NCBI RefSeq assembly: GCF_029946505.1
Contig: NZ_JARZHG010000065.1
Location: 1 to 36,204, forward strand
Origin: Polyangium sp. y55x31
Lineage (GTDB): Bacteria; Myxococcota_A; Polyangia; Polyangiales; Polyangiaceae
Length of the DNA stretch: 36,204 nucleotides
Reading direction: 5' to 3'
Part shown: positions 9,116 to 17,690 of the stretch, one piece after another
How the letters are laid out: each line of letters opens with the position of its first letter
Position numbering within the stretch: the stretch's first letter is position 1
Made by a program: the position numbers and the translations under genes
The notes under the pieces: generated by a model
Told to the model about the DNA's origin: nothing
Databases searched by the model: none
What the model saw: the letters and a program-made list of their open reading frames with translations, nothing else

Positions 9116-12100
9116 TCAGCGCGCTCCTTCGAGCTCCAGGAAAAGCACGTGCCCTGCGCGATCTCCCGCGACGATCGAACGCTTCCCCGGTCCCGCGATC
9201 AAGGCCTCCACGGGATCCCGCACCACGAGCCGCGCGACGGGCATCCCGCCCGCGAGATCCCAGACCCGGATCGTCCGGTCCTCCGCGGCGCTCACGAAGT
9301 GTCGGGAGTCCCCGAGCCACGCGAGGGCCGCCACCGGCGCCGTGTGCCCCGAAAGGACGCGGACCACGCGCCCCGCGCCGAGATCCCAGACCCGGATCGT
9401 GTGATCCTCCGACGCGCTCACCAAGAACCCGCCGTCGGCCGAGAGCACGACCGCCCGCACCGCCGCCTCGTGCCCGACGAGCTCGCCGACCTCGGCCCCC
9501 GAGCTCACGTCCCAGAGCGCGACCTGCCCATCGGCGCTGCCGGCCGCGAGCCGATTCCCCACGCGCGCCGCGCAAAGCGGATCCCCGCGGGTCGTCGTGT
9601 AGGTCCGCACCCGCTGCCCCTCCGTGAGATCCCACGCGCCGAGGGGCCCCTCCTGGCTCTTCGTGATCACCATCGTGGCCCGCTCGTCCACGAGCAGCGG
9701 CGCGCAGAGCGGGACGCCCGAGCGCCCGAGCGAGGTCGTGCCCGGCCCGCATCCCGGCAGATACGAGATCACCCACGTGAGCTGCCCCGTCGCGACGTCC
9801 CACACGCGGAGCGATCCGTCCACCGACGCCGAGATCACGCGCCTGCCGTCCGGGGTGATCGTCACGCCGTGGACCCACAAAGCGTGCCCTTCGAGCACGG
9901 CGCGGAGCTCGCCGCGCCGCGCGTCCCAGATGCGTAGCGTGTCGTCGAACGAAGCCGACACCACGAACGACCCGTCCGGCGTCGCCGCGAGCGCGCTCAC
10001 CCGCTCGTGATGCCCCTCCAGGACCCCAGGCGCCACGTGGGATCCGAGATTCCACACGCGCACCGAACGATCTTCCCCGCCGGAGACGACCGTCCGCCCG
10101 TCCGGCGAAAGCGCCACGGCTTGCACGCCTTGCGCGTGGCCGTGCAGGACCCCGAGCGGGATCCGCGCGGCGAGATCCCAGACGCGGACCGTGTGATCCC
10201 ACGATCCCGAGGCCAAAAAGCGCCCGTCCGGGGTCACGGAAAGGCTCGTCACGCCGTCGGTGTGCCCTGGCAAAAGCTCGGGCGGACTGCCTTCGAGCGG
10301 CGCCCAGCAAAGCACGGCGTCCTCGTGCGAGGCCGCGACGAGGGCCCGGCCCTCCGCCTTCATCGACACGGCCGCGCGCGGCGAAGCGGGCTCGTCGAGC
10401 GCCTTCCCGATGCGCCCCGACGCGACCTCCCAGAGCCGGAGCGTCGCGTCGTCGCCCGCCGAGAGGCAAAACCGACCGTCCGCCGTCACGGCCACGCTCT
10501 GCACGCCGCCCGCGTGGCCTGAGAGCGTCCGGACGACCTCGCCGGTCGCGAGGCTCCACACGCGCAAGGTTCCATCCTCGGACGCCGATACGACCGTGCC
10601 CGCGCCTTCCGCGAAGGCCACCGCATGCACGGCGCCCGTATGCCCGCGGAGCTGCCGCGTCACCCGCGCCGTCCCGAGATCCCACACGAAAAGCGCGCCA
10701 TCCGCCGCCCCCGAGACCGCCGTCCGTCCGTCCGCCGAGACGGCGAGCCCACGGATGGGCGAGACGTGCCCCGTCAGCACGAAGAGCGCCTGTCCGGCGT
10801 CGAGATCCCACACGCGCACCGTCCGATCGTCGGAGGCCGAGAGCGCGAGGCGCCCGTCCCGCGTGACCGCGACCGCGTTCACCTTCGCCGCGTGACCTTC
10901 GAGCACCCGCGCCGAGGCCTCGCCACGGCGGCTCGTCCTCGCCCGCACCCGGATCCACGGCGAATGCCGCTCCAAAAGGGCCCCGTCGAGCGCCTCGGCG
11001 AGCTTCGTCGCTTCGATCTCCTCGGCCCGCGCCCGGAGCTGCTGCAGGAAAAACGCCGGCTCGCGCGCCGCGTCCCAGCCGAGCAGCGCGTTCGCCTCGA
11101 GATCGAGCGCCCCGCGCATCGACACGACACTTCGGGCCCCCGGCGCCCACGGCGAGGATGCGCGCACGTCCGCGAGCACGGCCGTGATGCCCCGCTCGGC
11201 GATCTCGCTCTCGATGCTGCGGACGTCGCCGAGCGCGCGTTCCAGGGACACCGCCGCCGCCGCGCGCAGTTCGTCCCGAAAAACGGGATCGAGGGCGCCC
11301 TCGACGAACGCCCGCACGTCGGGCCAGAGCCGCGCTCCCCCGGCCTCGTCGACGTCGACGAGGTTCGTTGCCGCGAGCGCACGGACCGCCGCGTGGATCG
11401 GCTCCCCCGGCGTTCGCCCCGCGAGCCAGGCGAGCCGCGCCGCCGGCACGAGCCCCTGTCCGCCGCACATCGAGAGCAGCGCGACGAGCCGCCGCGCCTC
11501 GCCCTCGGGCACATCGTCCCAGCCGAGCTGCATCACGGCCGCGCGCGCCTTCGCGAGGTCCGCGCCCGCGAGCCGCGTCGCGAGCTCCGCGGCCGACCGA
11601 CCGGGCTTTCGCGCGAGCCAGCCCGCCGCGATCGACAGCACGAGCGGATCCAGCGCGAGCGCCCGGCACATCCGTCGCGCGTGCTCCACCTCCGCTGCGT
11701 CGGGCGACTCCCGCCCCGAGAGCAGGAGCTCGACCTTCGATTCCTCCGCGAGCGGGCCGAGCTCGAACGTGGGGAGCACGAGATTGCCCGGCGGCGCGCG
11801 CATCGTGAAGAGGAGCCTGCACGCGAGCTCTGCCGGGACGAACCCGAGCACGCGCGCCGAGAGCGCGCAGGGATTCGGCACGCCGTCGATCACGAGCAGC
11901 GCGTCGGGCTGCAGGCGCAAATGCCGGGCGAACGCCTGGACGAGCTTCCTCCGCCGATCGGAAAGCGGCCCCTCCACGCGGAGCCCGATCGACCGGGCGA
12001 GCGCCGCGAATCCCTCGTCGCAGCCCGAAGGCGCGTCGACCCAATACACGCCGCCCGGATATTCGTGCCGGTATCGATTCGCATAAGCGAACGCGAGCGC

Positions 12101-12259
12101 CGTTTTCCCCGCGCCCGACCGCCCGCAGACCCCAATCGCGCGCTCCTCGCCGCGCAGCACCGCGTGCAAGAGCTCGAGCTCGCGCGTGCGCCCGACGAAC
12201 GCGGGAGCCAGAGGCCGGCGGACGAGGAATGGCACGGGCGCGAACGAGCGAATGGGCAT
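9116..12259 (-). CDS. STAND ATPase (NB-ARC-like) with 14 WD40 repeats
   Basis: A 1,047-residue signalling protein. Residues 20-360 form a STAND nucleotide-binding module. FVGR begins it, Walker A is GRSGAGKT (46-53), Walker B is LLVIDG (121-126, where most NB-ARC proteins have LDD), a sensor-like LLFTMR follows, and a helical region comes next. From about residue 455 to the C-terminus there are 14 WD40 units of about 42 residues. Most have GH at the start and a SxSxDxTxRVWD-type end; units 5, 10 and 14 are degenerate. Fourteen blades suggest two seven-bladed propellers acting as ligand sensor. There is no recognisable N-terminal effector domain. The start is uncertain: ATG 12259 is chosen; the frame extends upstream to ATG 12355 and TTG 12361. 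No good ribosome-binding site supports any of them. Confidence 0.85.
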   Translation of the reverse strand: MPIRSFAPVPFLVRRPLAPAFVGRTRELELLHAVLRGEERAIGVCGRSGAGKTALAFAYANRYRHEYPGGVYWVDAPSGCDEGFAALARSIGLRVEGPLSDRRRKLVQAFARHLRLQPDALLVIDGVPNPCALSARVLGFVPAELACRLLFTMRAPPGNLVLPTFELGPLAEESKVELLLSGRESPDAAEVEHARRMCRALALDPLVLSIAAGWLARKPGRSAAELATRLAGADLAKARAAVMQLGWDDVPEGEARRLVALLSMCGGQGLVPAARLAWLAGRTPGEPIHAAVRALAATNLVDVDEAGGARLWPDVRAFVEGALDPVFRDELRAAAAVSLERALGDVRSIESEIAERGITAVLADVRASSPWAPGARSVVSMRGALDLEANALLGWDAAREPAFFLQQLRARAEEIEATKLAEALDGALLERHSPWIRVRARTSRRGEASARVLEGHAAKVNAVAVTRDGRLALSASDDRTVRVWDLDAGQALFVLTGHVSPIRGLAVSADGRTAVSGAADGALFVWDLGTARVTRQLRGHTGAVHAVAFAEGAGTVVSASEDGTLRVWSLATGEVVRTLSGHAGGVQSVAVTADGRFCLSAGDDATLRLWEVASGRIGKALDEPASPRAAVSMKAEGRALVAASHEDAVLCWAPLEGSPPELLPGHTDGVTSLSVTPDGRFLASGSWDHTVRVWDLAARIPLGVLHGHAQGVQAVALSPDGRTVVSGGEDRSVRVWNLGSHVAPGVLEGHHERVSALAATPDGSFVVSASFDDTLRIWDARRGELRAVLEGHALWVHGVTITPDGRRVISASVDGSLRVWDVATGQLTWVISYLPGCGPGTTSLGRSGVPLCAPLLVDERATMVITKSQEGPLGAWDLTEGQRVRTYTTTRGDPLCAARVGNRLAAGSADGQVALWDVSSGAEVGELVGHEAAVRAVVLSADGGFLVSASEDHTIRVWDLGAGRVVRVLSGHTAPVAALAWLGDSRHFVSAAEDRTIRVWDLAGGMPVARLVVRDPVEALIAGPGKRSIVAGDRAGHVLFLELEGAR

Positions 12260-12343
12260 GTCTTTTCGAGATGGACGTGCGAATTCGTCCGCCTCGCAGG
12301 CATCATGCCCTGGTCTTGCGCCTCCGTCGAGAGCCGCGGGGCG

Positions 12344-12379
12344 GAATCGTTGCATGTGCAATCATTGGACAAACGATTC
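12344..12379. repeat. Nested inverted repeats in the divergent STAND/GNAT intergenic region
   Basis: GAATCGTT (12344-12351) and AACGATTC (12372-12379) form an 8-bp inverted repeat with a 20-base spacer. Inside it TTGCA-TG-TGCAA (12350-12361) is a smaller inverted repeat. The region is less GC-rich than its surroundings and separates two divergent genes, so it may hold promoters or an operator. If it is regulatory, the WD40 gene start must be downstream, which favours ATG 12259. Confidence 0.35.
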
Positions 12380-12497
12380 GCAAAGCATGGCGCTCTGGAC
12401 GCGTGCGCCAATGGTGGAATCGAGGGGATGCCTCGACATTTCGGTTGCCGCCGCCTGCAGCGTTCGTGCTTCCGTTCCCGCTGCGTTTTGATTTCGC

Positions 12498-12503
12498 TAC
12501 CCT
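12498..12503 (+). promoter_or_regulatory. -10-like box 6 nt before the GNAT start
   Basis: TACCCT within GCTACCCT fits TAnnnT and is followed after 6 nt by ATG 12510. A ribosome-binding site is absent. It fits the leaderless pattern seen at other genes of the window. Confidence 0.3.
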
Positions 12504-12509
12504 GCGCCC

Positions 12510-13082
12510 ATGCTCCCCCTCCGCGCCGTCTTCCGGGGCAAGCGTGTCGCCCTCCGCGCGCCCCGCGCCTCGGATGCGCCTCGCATCGTCGAGATTCGCG
12601 CCCGATCGAGGGAATATCTCGAGCCTTGGGTGCCCGTCCCCGGCCCTGACGAATTCGACGTCCCCCTCGCGCGCGCCCGCATTCTGCGCGACCGGCGCGA
12701 TATCCGCGCCGACCGACACTACCGATTCTGCATGACGCTCGGCGAGGACGGTCCCGTCATCGGCCGCGTCGCCCTCACCCAGGTCTTCCGCGGCATCTTC
12801 CAGAACGCCTACATCGGCTACTGGGTCGACGTCGAGCACCATGGACAAGGCTTCACCACCGAGGGTGTAAGGCTTGCGCTCGACGTCGCCTTCCGCGACC
12901 TCGGCCTGCACCGCATCCAGGCGGCCATCATGCCGCACAACGCCGCGAGCCTCGCCGTCGCCCGCAAGTGCGGACTCCGGCACGAGGGTCGCGCTGTGCG
13001 GTACCTCCAGATCGCCGGCGCCTGGGAGGATCACCTGCTCTTCGCCGTCACCGCGGAGGACTGGCAAGCCGCGCCGGCGTGA
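12510..13082 (+). CDS. GNAT family N-acetyltransferase, RimJ/RimL-like
   Basis: A 190-residue cytoplasmic enzyme that would transfer an acetyl group from acetyl-CoA to an amine, in this subfamily often a protein N-terminus. Typical features run in order: N-terminal strand VALRAPRASDAPRI, central IGRVALTQVFRGIFQNAYIG, the Tyr-Trp-Val-Asp strand, the acetyl-CoA pyrophosphate loop GQGFTTEG in the helix that follows, LGLHRIQAAI, and the late motif NAASLAVARKCGLRHEG before RYLQIAG. This matches the RimJ/RimL group well in order and length. The substrate cannot be told. It is divergent from the STAND gene and ends 12 nt before the convergent glucokinase gene. Confidence 0.9.
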   Translation: MLPLRAVFRGKRVALRAPRASDAPRIVEIRARSREYLEPWVPVPGPDEFDVPLARARILRDRRDIRADRHYRFCMTLGEDGPVIGRVALTQVFRGIFQNAYIGYWVDVEHHGQGFTTEGVRLALDVAFRDLGLHRIQAAIMPHNAASLAVARKCGLRHEGRAVRYLQIAGAWEDHLLFAVTAEDWQAAPA

Positions 13083-13094
13083 CGTGAGCCCGTT

Positions 13095-14156
13095 CTATTT
13101 CGACGAACGCTTGCGCACCGGGATGCGCTTCGTGCGGGCAGGTCGCTCCTCGCCCTCGGTCACCAGCTCCTTCGCGATGGCCAGCGCGCCGCGCACCCCG
13201 ACGAGCGGATCCGTCACCACGGCGATCGGGATCTGCGCCATGAGCGCGGAGAACCGCCCCTTCTTGCGGAAGCCCTCCAGGAACTGCCCCCGCCGCGCGA
13301 GCACGATGTGCCGCGCGATGTTGCCCGCCACGAACACGCCCCCGAGCGCGAGCTGCTTCAGCGCGAGGTTTCCCGCCTCGGCGCCGTAAATCGAGGCGAA
13401 GAGGTCCACCGCCTTCGCGGCCGGCTTCGACGCGCCGGACAAACCAAGCTCCGCGATCGTGGCGTTCCGATCGCCCTCCTCGAGCCGTCGCTCGTTCGCC
13501 TTCGTCTCACGCCCGCCGCGGGCCACGAAGAAATCGTAGAGCGCGCCGAGCCCGTTGCCCGAGAGCACGCGCTCGTAGCTCACGTGCTCCGGGAACCGCT
13601 TCGAGAGGAACGCGAAGAGCTCGGCCTCGACCGCGTCGCGCGCCGCGAAATCCGTGTGGCCTCCCTCGGTCGGCAGCACGAGGTGCTTCGACCCGTCCCA
13701 CACGATCAGCGCCTCGCCGAGCCCCGTCCCGGCCGCGATCACGGCCAGGTGGTTGCCCTTCGGCTTCGGCCGCGTATCGCCGAGCGGCACGGCGACGTCG
13801 GGGGGCACGTGCAAGCAGCCGCGCGCCGCGACGGCGAGATCGTTCGCCAGCACCACGCGATCGAGCGACAGGCTGCGCGCGAGCTTCACCTCGTCGAGCC
13901 GCCACGCGAGGTTCGTCACGGTCGCGACGCGATCCCGGATCGGCCCGGCGACGCCGAGCACCGCGACGGACGGGTGCGGATGATCCGCGCTCGCGAGGAA
14001 GCTCCGCGCGATCTCCTCGAACGTCCCGTGCTCGCGGCTCGGCAAGACTGCTTCGAGCAGCAACTTTCTCCCGAGGCCGTCGTAGAGCGAGAGCCGCGTC
14101 CGCGTGCCCCCGATGTCGCCGACGAGGATCGATCCGGTCCCACCGCGCTTCTTCAT
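13095..14156 (-). CDS. glk: Glucokinase
   Basis: A 353-residue ROK/Glk-type sugar kinase, phosphorylating glucose to glucose 6-phosphate with ATP. The phosphate-binding motif GDIGGTRTRLSLYD sits at residues 13-26. LANDLAVAARG contains the catalytic Asp of the N-D pair, AAGTGLGEALI follows, the segment LPTEGGHTDFA fits the sugar-binding glucokinase pattern, and SGNGLGALYDF comes next. GGVFVAGNIARHI is the second ATP-site segment. The C-terminal tail is basic (TKRIPVRKRSSK). ATG 14156 is chosen because AAGG lies 6 nt before it and the longer reading frame adds only 14 residues. It is the last gene of the zwf-opcA-pgl-glk operon, 43 nt after pgl, so glucose phosphorylation and its oxidation are encoded together. 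Confidence 0.92.
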   Translation of the reverse strand: MKKRGGTGSILVGDIGGTRTRLSLYDGLGRKLLLEAVLPSREHGTFEEIARSFLASADHPHPSVAVLGVAGPIRDRVATVTNLAWRLDEVKLARSLSLDRVVLANDLAVAARGCLHVPPDVAVPLGDTRPKPKGNHLAVIAAGTGLGEALIVWDGSKHLVLPTEGGHTDFAARDAVEAELFAFLSKRFPEHVSYERVLSGNGLGALYDFFVARGGRETKANERRLEEGDRNATIAELGLSGASKPAAKAVDLFASIYGAEAGNLALKQLALGGVFVAGNIARHIVLARRGQFLEGFRKKGRFSALMAQIPIAVVTDPLVGVRGALAIAKELVTEGEERPARTKRIPVRKRSSK

Positions 14157-14199
14157 GATGACCTTTTGCCCCGTACGAAGTTCCAGGCGGGAAAGCAAG

Positions 14200-14934
14200 C
14201 TACGCGATCTCGCTCATGCCTTCGAGGAACCACATGACCTGGCCACGCGATCGGAGGAGCACGCGCGCGGGCACCTCGTCCTCGGGCCCGTCCATCCACG
14301 CCGCCGCGATGGGCCCTCGTTTTTGCTCGTCACGCGCCACGAAGATGGCCCAGTGCGCCTCGCAGAGCACCGGCGCGGTGAGCGTGAGCCGGGCTTCGAG
14401 GCCCTTGTCCGGCTGCGCCGGGATCGCCGCCACGAGCCGATCGTCGATCGCGGTCGCGCCCATCCCCGGGAAGAGGGACGCCGTGTGCCCATCGTCCCCG
14501 ATGCCGAGCGTCATGACGTCGAACGCGACCGCTCGTGTCACGCCGAACGTGCGCCGGAGCAGCGCCTCGTACCGTGCCGCGGCCGCTGCGAGATCCGGAT
14601 CCTCCGCCTCCATCCGATGCACGCGGCCCGCCGGGGCACGATCGAGTCCGAGATCGGCGTAGGCCATCCCGTAGTTCGAGCGCGGCGAGGTGGGATCCAC
14701 GGCGCGCTCGTCCACCCAGAACCAGTCGATCCGATCGAGCGGCAGCTCCATCTGCGCGAGCCTCCGGTGCACGGGGCGCGGCGTCGATCCGCCCGAGAGC
14801 GCGACCCTCGCCGTCCCGCGCTCCTTCACCGCCGCCTTGATCAACGTCGCGAGCGCGGTCGCCGCGTTTTGCACGAACGTCTCTTCGTCCGCGGCACCGA
14901 TGACGATGTAACGCGAGTCGGCTGTCTTGTTCAT
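14200..14934 (-). CDS. pgl: 6-phosphogluconolactonase
   Basis: A 244-residue enzyme that hydrolyses 6-phosphogluconolactone to 6-phosphogluconate, the second step of the oxidative pentose phosphate pathway. SGGSTPRP (residues 47-54), WFWVDERAVDP (71-81), SNYGMA (86-91) and LGIGDDGHTASLFPG are the conserved segments of the NagB/Pgl (DevB) family. Length is typical. The start ATG overlaps the stop of opcA by 4 nt (ATGA), with GGAG six bases upstream; this is preferred over the ATG at 14946. Such an overlap indicates translational coupling. The next gene downstream is glk. Confidence 0.92.
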   Translation of the reverse strand: MNKTADSRYIVIGAADEETFVQNAATALATLIKAAVKERGTARVALSGGSTPRPVHRRLAQMELPLDRIDWFWVDERAVDPTSPRSNYGMAYADLGLDRAPAGRVHRMEAEDPDLAAAAARYEALLRRTFGVTRAVAFDVMTLGIGDDGHTASLFPGMGATAIDDRLVAAIPAQPDKGLEARLTLTAPVLCEAHWAIFVARDEQKRGPIAAAWMDGPEDEVPARVLLRSRGQVMWFLEGMSEIA

Positions 14935-15971
14935 CGTTCGCTCCATTGTGCCCCGAGGATGATCGCATCCCGCAGCACCCGATCGCCCTCCGTCGCATCG
15001 AGCGCCTTCACCAGCACCCACGCCTCGTCCCTGTAGCCGAGCGCGTGCTCGTGCGACGTCACGCGCGCCCCGCGCCGCGTCCATGCGACCTGCTTCGGGT
15101 TCTCCTGGTCGCGCACGCACGCGAGCGAGAGCGGCTGTCCTTCGAGCGCGGTCTCGATCCACACGCCCGTGATCTGCCCCGGCGAGAGCCCCTCGCGCGG
15201 ATCGTCGCGCAGCGTGATCCGCACGGTCTCGCCATGTCGATCCAGCGCCCGATCCCGCGCTTCGAAGCCCCAGCCGAGCCTCGATCCGAGCCAGCCGAGG
15301 AAAAGCGCCGCCGGCTCGGTCGCGCCGCCCGGCGTCCGACCCACCGTGACCTCACGGATCGATTCCAGGGCGGCAAGCGCGTCGTCGAAGAACCGCGCCA
15401 CGAGCTCGCGCCACTGGTACGTCCGGACGAACTGGCGATCGCCCACGGGGACCGAGGACGCGTGGAGCATCTCCGCGATCCGCGCGACGCTCGTGTGCGC
15501 CGAGTCGACGATGAGCCGATCGGCGCGCGGGAGCAGCGACGGCAAGAGCGCGCGCGGCGCCCCGCGACCGATCTCCACGACGACGGGCACCTCCGGCAGC
15601 GCGAGCGTCGCCACCACCGAGCCGGCGCGTTCGCACGCCATCGCGCCGAACGTCATCTCGATCCAGTCGAAGCAGATCGGCGTCCCGCCGTCGAGCCGGC
15701 ACGCGGCGCGCACGTCGTAGCTCACCTCCCAGGGCGCGAGGCGCCCGTCGCTCGTCAGCACGAACGCGCGCCCCGGGTGCGTGTCCGCGAGCGCGTCCGT
15801 GGTCGCGCGCGCTTGCTCGATCTCCGACGACGCCGCGACGAAGGCGAAGCTCATCGTCGACGAGCGCACCTTCGTCATCGGCGCGCCCGCCTGCTCGTCC
15901 GGCGAGGACCAGAACGACGCGAGCTCTCCCTCGATCCGCGCGAGCGCCTCGCCGACCGGGAGCGCCGTCAC
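14931..15971 (-). CDS. opcA: Glucose-6-phosphate dehydrogenase assembly protein OpcA-like
   Basis: A 346-residue protein encoded directly after zwf. In cyanobacteria and actinobacteria OpcA is needed for assembly or activation of glucose-6-phosphate dehydrogenase. The order zwf-opcA-pgl, the length and segments such as RADRLIVDSAH and QWRELVARFFDDALAALESI support this assignment. An early Ser/Thr-rich segment (TKVRSSTMSFAFVA) resembles the family N-terminus. The start is GTG 15971, which overlaps the zwf stop as GTGA and has GGAGGAAG just upstream. Much longer open frames upstream are shadows of zwf. It contains a few Cys residues (in ACRLDGGTPICFDW and ACERAG), but whether it is redox-controlled cannot be seen. 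Confidence 0.82.
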   Translation of the reverse strand: MTALPVGEALARIEGELASFWSSPDEQAGAPMTKVRSSTMSFAFVAASSEIEQARATTDALADTHPGRAFVLTSDGRLAPWEVSYDVRAACRLDGGTPICFDWIEMTFGAMACERAGSVVATLALPEVPVVVEIGRGAPRALLPSLLPRADRLIVDSAHTSVARIAEMLHASSVPVGDRQFVRTYQWRELVARFFDDALAALESIREVTVGRTPGGATEPAALFLGWLGSRLGWGFEARDRALDRHGETVRITLRDDPREGLSPGQITGVWIETALEGQPLSLACVRDQENPKQVAWTRRGARVTSHEHALGYRDEAWVLVKALDATEGDRVLRDAIILGAQWSER

Positions 15972-17560
15972 GGCTTCCTCCACTTGTCGCCCGGCACGAG
16001 CAGCCGATCTGCCTCCGGCGGGCCCCAGCTCCCGGCCTCGTACGTCGCGATGGGCGCGTCCAGGTCGCGCCAGCCTGCGAGGATCGGATCGATGAAGCCC
16101 CACTGCGCCTCGACCTCGTCGGCGCGCGTGAACAGCGTCGCGTCCCCGCGCATCGCGTCGAGGATGAGCCGCTCGTAGGCCTCGGGCGTGCTCGATCCGA
16201 ACGCCGTCCCGTAGCGGAAGTCCATGGCGACGTTGCGCATCGTCATGCCGCCGCCCGGCACCTTCGTGGCGAAGCGCAGCGCGATCCCTTCGTCCGGCTG
16301 GATGCGCAGCACGAGCACGTTCGGCTCGTCCTCGCCGCGCCGGATGCTCGGGGGCGGGCCGCCGTCCGTGCCCTGCGGCGCTTCGCGGAAGAGCCGGTGC
16401 GGCAGCGGCTTGAAGTGCAGTGCCACCTCGGCCACGCGCTTCGCGAGCCGCTTGCCCGAGCGCAGGTAGAACGGCACGCCGCCCCAGCGGAAGCTGTCGA
16501 TCCGCATCGACATCGCGACGTACGTCTCCGTCTTCGAGTTCGGATCCACGTCCGGCTCTTCGCGATAGCCGGGTACCCTGTCGCCGCGCACCGTGCCCGC
16601 CGTGTACTGCGCGCGCACCGTCTTCTCGAGCACCTCGCGCCCGCGGATCGGCCGCAGCGCGCGCAGCACTTTCACCTTCTCGTCGCGGACCGCGTCCGCG
16701 TCCCACGACGACGGCGGCTCCATCGTCACCATCGTGAGGATCTGCAGCGCGTGGTTCTGCACGATGTCGCGCGTGATGCCGGTCTGATCGTAGAACTTGC
16801 CGCGCCCCTCGACGCCGAGCTCCTCGGCCACCGTGATCTGCACGTGGCTCACGTGCTGCCGCGACCAGAGCGGCTCGAAGATCGTGTTGCCGAACCGGAA
16901 GACGAGCAGGTTCTGCACCGTCTCCTTCCCGAGGTAGTGATCGATCCGGTAGATCTGCCGCTCGTCGAGGCACGCGAGCAGGTCCTTGTTCAGCGCCCGC
17001 GCGCTCGCCAGATCCTCGCCGAACGGCTTCTCCACCACGACCCGCTGGTAGCTCGCGTCCGGCCCGTCTTGCGGGGGCACGACGAGCTTCGCGTCACAGA
17101 GCCCGCGCACGATCGCGGGCACCTCGGTCGGCGCGACCGCCAGGTAAAACACCCGGTTTTGCCCCGTCCCGCGCTCGACCTCGAGCCGCCCGAGCTCCGC
17201 CGCGAGCCGCCCGTACGTCTCGGGATCGTTGAAATCCCCCTGCACGTACGCCATGCCCTTCTCGAGCTCGCTCCACGTCGCCTCGTCGAGCGGCTTGCGG
17301 CGCGAGTACTTCGCCACCGCATCGCGCATCTCCCGACCGAACTCCGGCTTCGGCCGCCGCGCCACGCCGACCACCGCGAACCCACCCGGCAAGAGCCGGC
17401 TCAGCGCGAGGTTGTAGATCGCCGGCAGGAGCTTGCGCCGCGTCAGGTCCCCGGATGCTCCGAAGATCACGACTGCTGCGGGCCGCACCGTCCGCTCGTC
17501 GGGCATGCCCTCGCGGAGCGGGTTTTCCTCGCCGCTGCCGACGTTCTCCGAAAACGACAT
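15968..17560 (-). CDS. zwf: Glucose-6-phosphate 1-dehydrogenase
   Basis: A 530-residue NAD(P)-dependent enzyme oxidising glucose 6-phosphate to 6-phosphogluconolactone. The dinucleotide-binding motif GASGDLTRRK starts at residue 34, and the active-site signature RIDHYLGKE lies near residues 205-213. EKPFGED, NHALQILTMVTMEPP and the C-terminal YGTAFGSSTPEAYERL, WGFIDPIL are typical of the family. The N-terminus carries about 24 acidic or polar residues before the Rossmann fold, slightly longer than in many homologues. GGAGGAA stands directly before ATG 17560. It is the first gene of a four-gene operon (zwf-opcA-pgl-glk) with 4-nt overlaps. A 7-bp inverted repeat sits in its leader. Confidence 0.95.
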   Translation of the reverse strand: MSFSENVGSGEENPLREGMPDERTVRPAAVVIFGASGDLTRRKLLPAIYNLALSRLLPGGFAVVGVARRPKPEFGREMRDAVAKYSRRKPLDEATWSELEKGMAYVQGDFNDPETYGRLAAELGRLEVERGTGQNRVFYLAVAPTEVPAIVRGLCDAKLVVPPQDGPDASYQRVVVEKPFGEDLASARALNKDLLACLDERQIYRIDHYLGKETVQNLLVFRFGNTIFEPLWSRQHVSHVQITVAEELGVEGRGKFYDQTGITRDIVQNHALQILTMVTMEPPSSWDADAVRDEKVKVLRALRPIRGREVLEKTVRAQYTAGTVRGDRVPGYREEPDVDPNSKTETYVAMSMRIDSFRWGGVPFYLRSGKRLAKRVAEVALHFKPLPHRLFREAPQGTDGGPPPSIRRGEDEPNVLVLRIQPDEGIALRFATKVPGGGMTMRNVAMDFRYGTAFGSSTPEAYERLILDAMRGDATLFTRADEVEAQWGFIDPILAGWRDLDAPIATYEAGSWGPPEADRLLVPGDKWRKP

Positions 17561-17573
17561 GCGTTCCTCCCTC

Positions 17574-17592
17574 GCGGGACTCCCCGTCCCGC
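17574..17592 (-). promoter_or_regulatory. Inverted repeat just upstream of the zwf ribosome-binding site
   Basis: GCGGGAC-TCCCC-GTCCCGC is a perfect 7-bp inverted repeat with a 5-base loop, located 13 bases upstream of the zwf start and next to its GGAGGAA site. In RNA it would make a GC-rich hairpin that might affect translation; as DNA it could be an operator. No ligand or regulator is evident. Confidence 0.3.
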
Positions 17593-17674
17593 GGGGCAGG
17601 CTACCAGAGGCCCGACCGGCGCGGCGCGGGAGGCATCCGCTCTCCGATATCTTTGCTACCGGCGCGGCCCTGGC

Positions 17675-17680
17675 TACCCT
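17675..17680 (+). promoter_or_regulatory. -10-like box 10 nt before the DUF433 gene
   Basis: TACCCT within GGCTACCCT fits the TAnnnT pattern. A TTGCTA hexamer lies 16 bases upstream (17653-17658). The start ATG 17691 follows after 10 nt without a ribosome-binding site. Confidence 0.3.
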
Positions 17681-17690
17681 CTCGGCACGT

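Noticed and set aside
9116-10910. Regular repeat of about 126 bases that could look like a CRISPR or DNA repeat array
   Set aside because: The period equals one WD40 unit of about 42 codons, and the repeats are diverged at DNA level; this is protein repetition.
9051-12044. A second 997-residue minus-strand frame inside the WD40 gene
   Set aside because: It is Arg/Gly/Ala-rich shadow reading of the same strand; the WD40 frame has clear GH and WD motifs.
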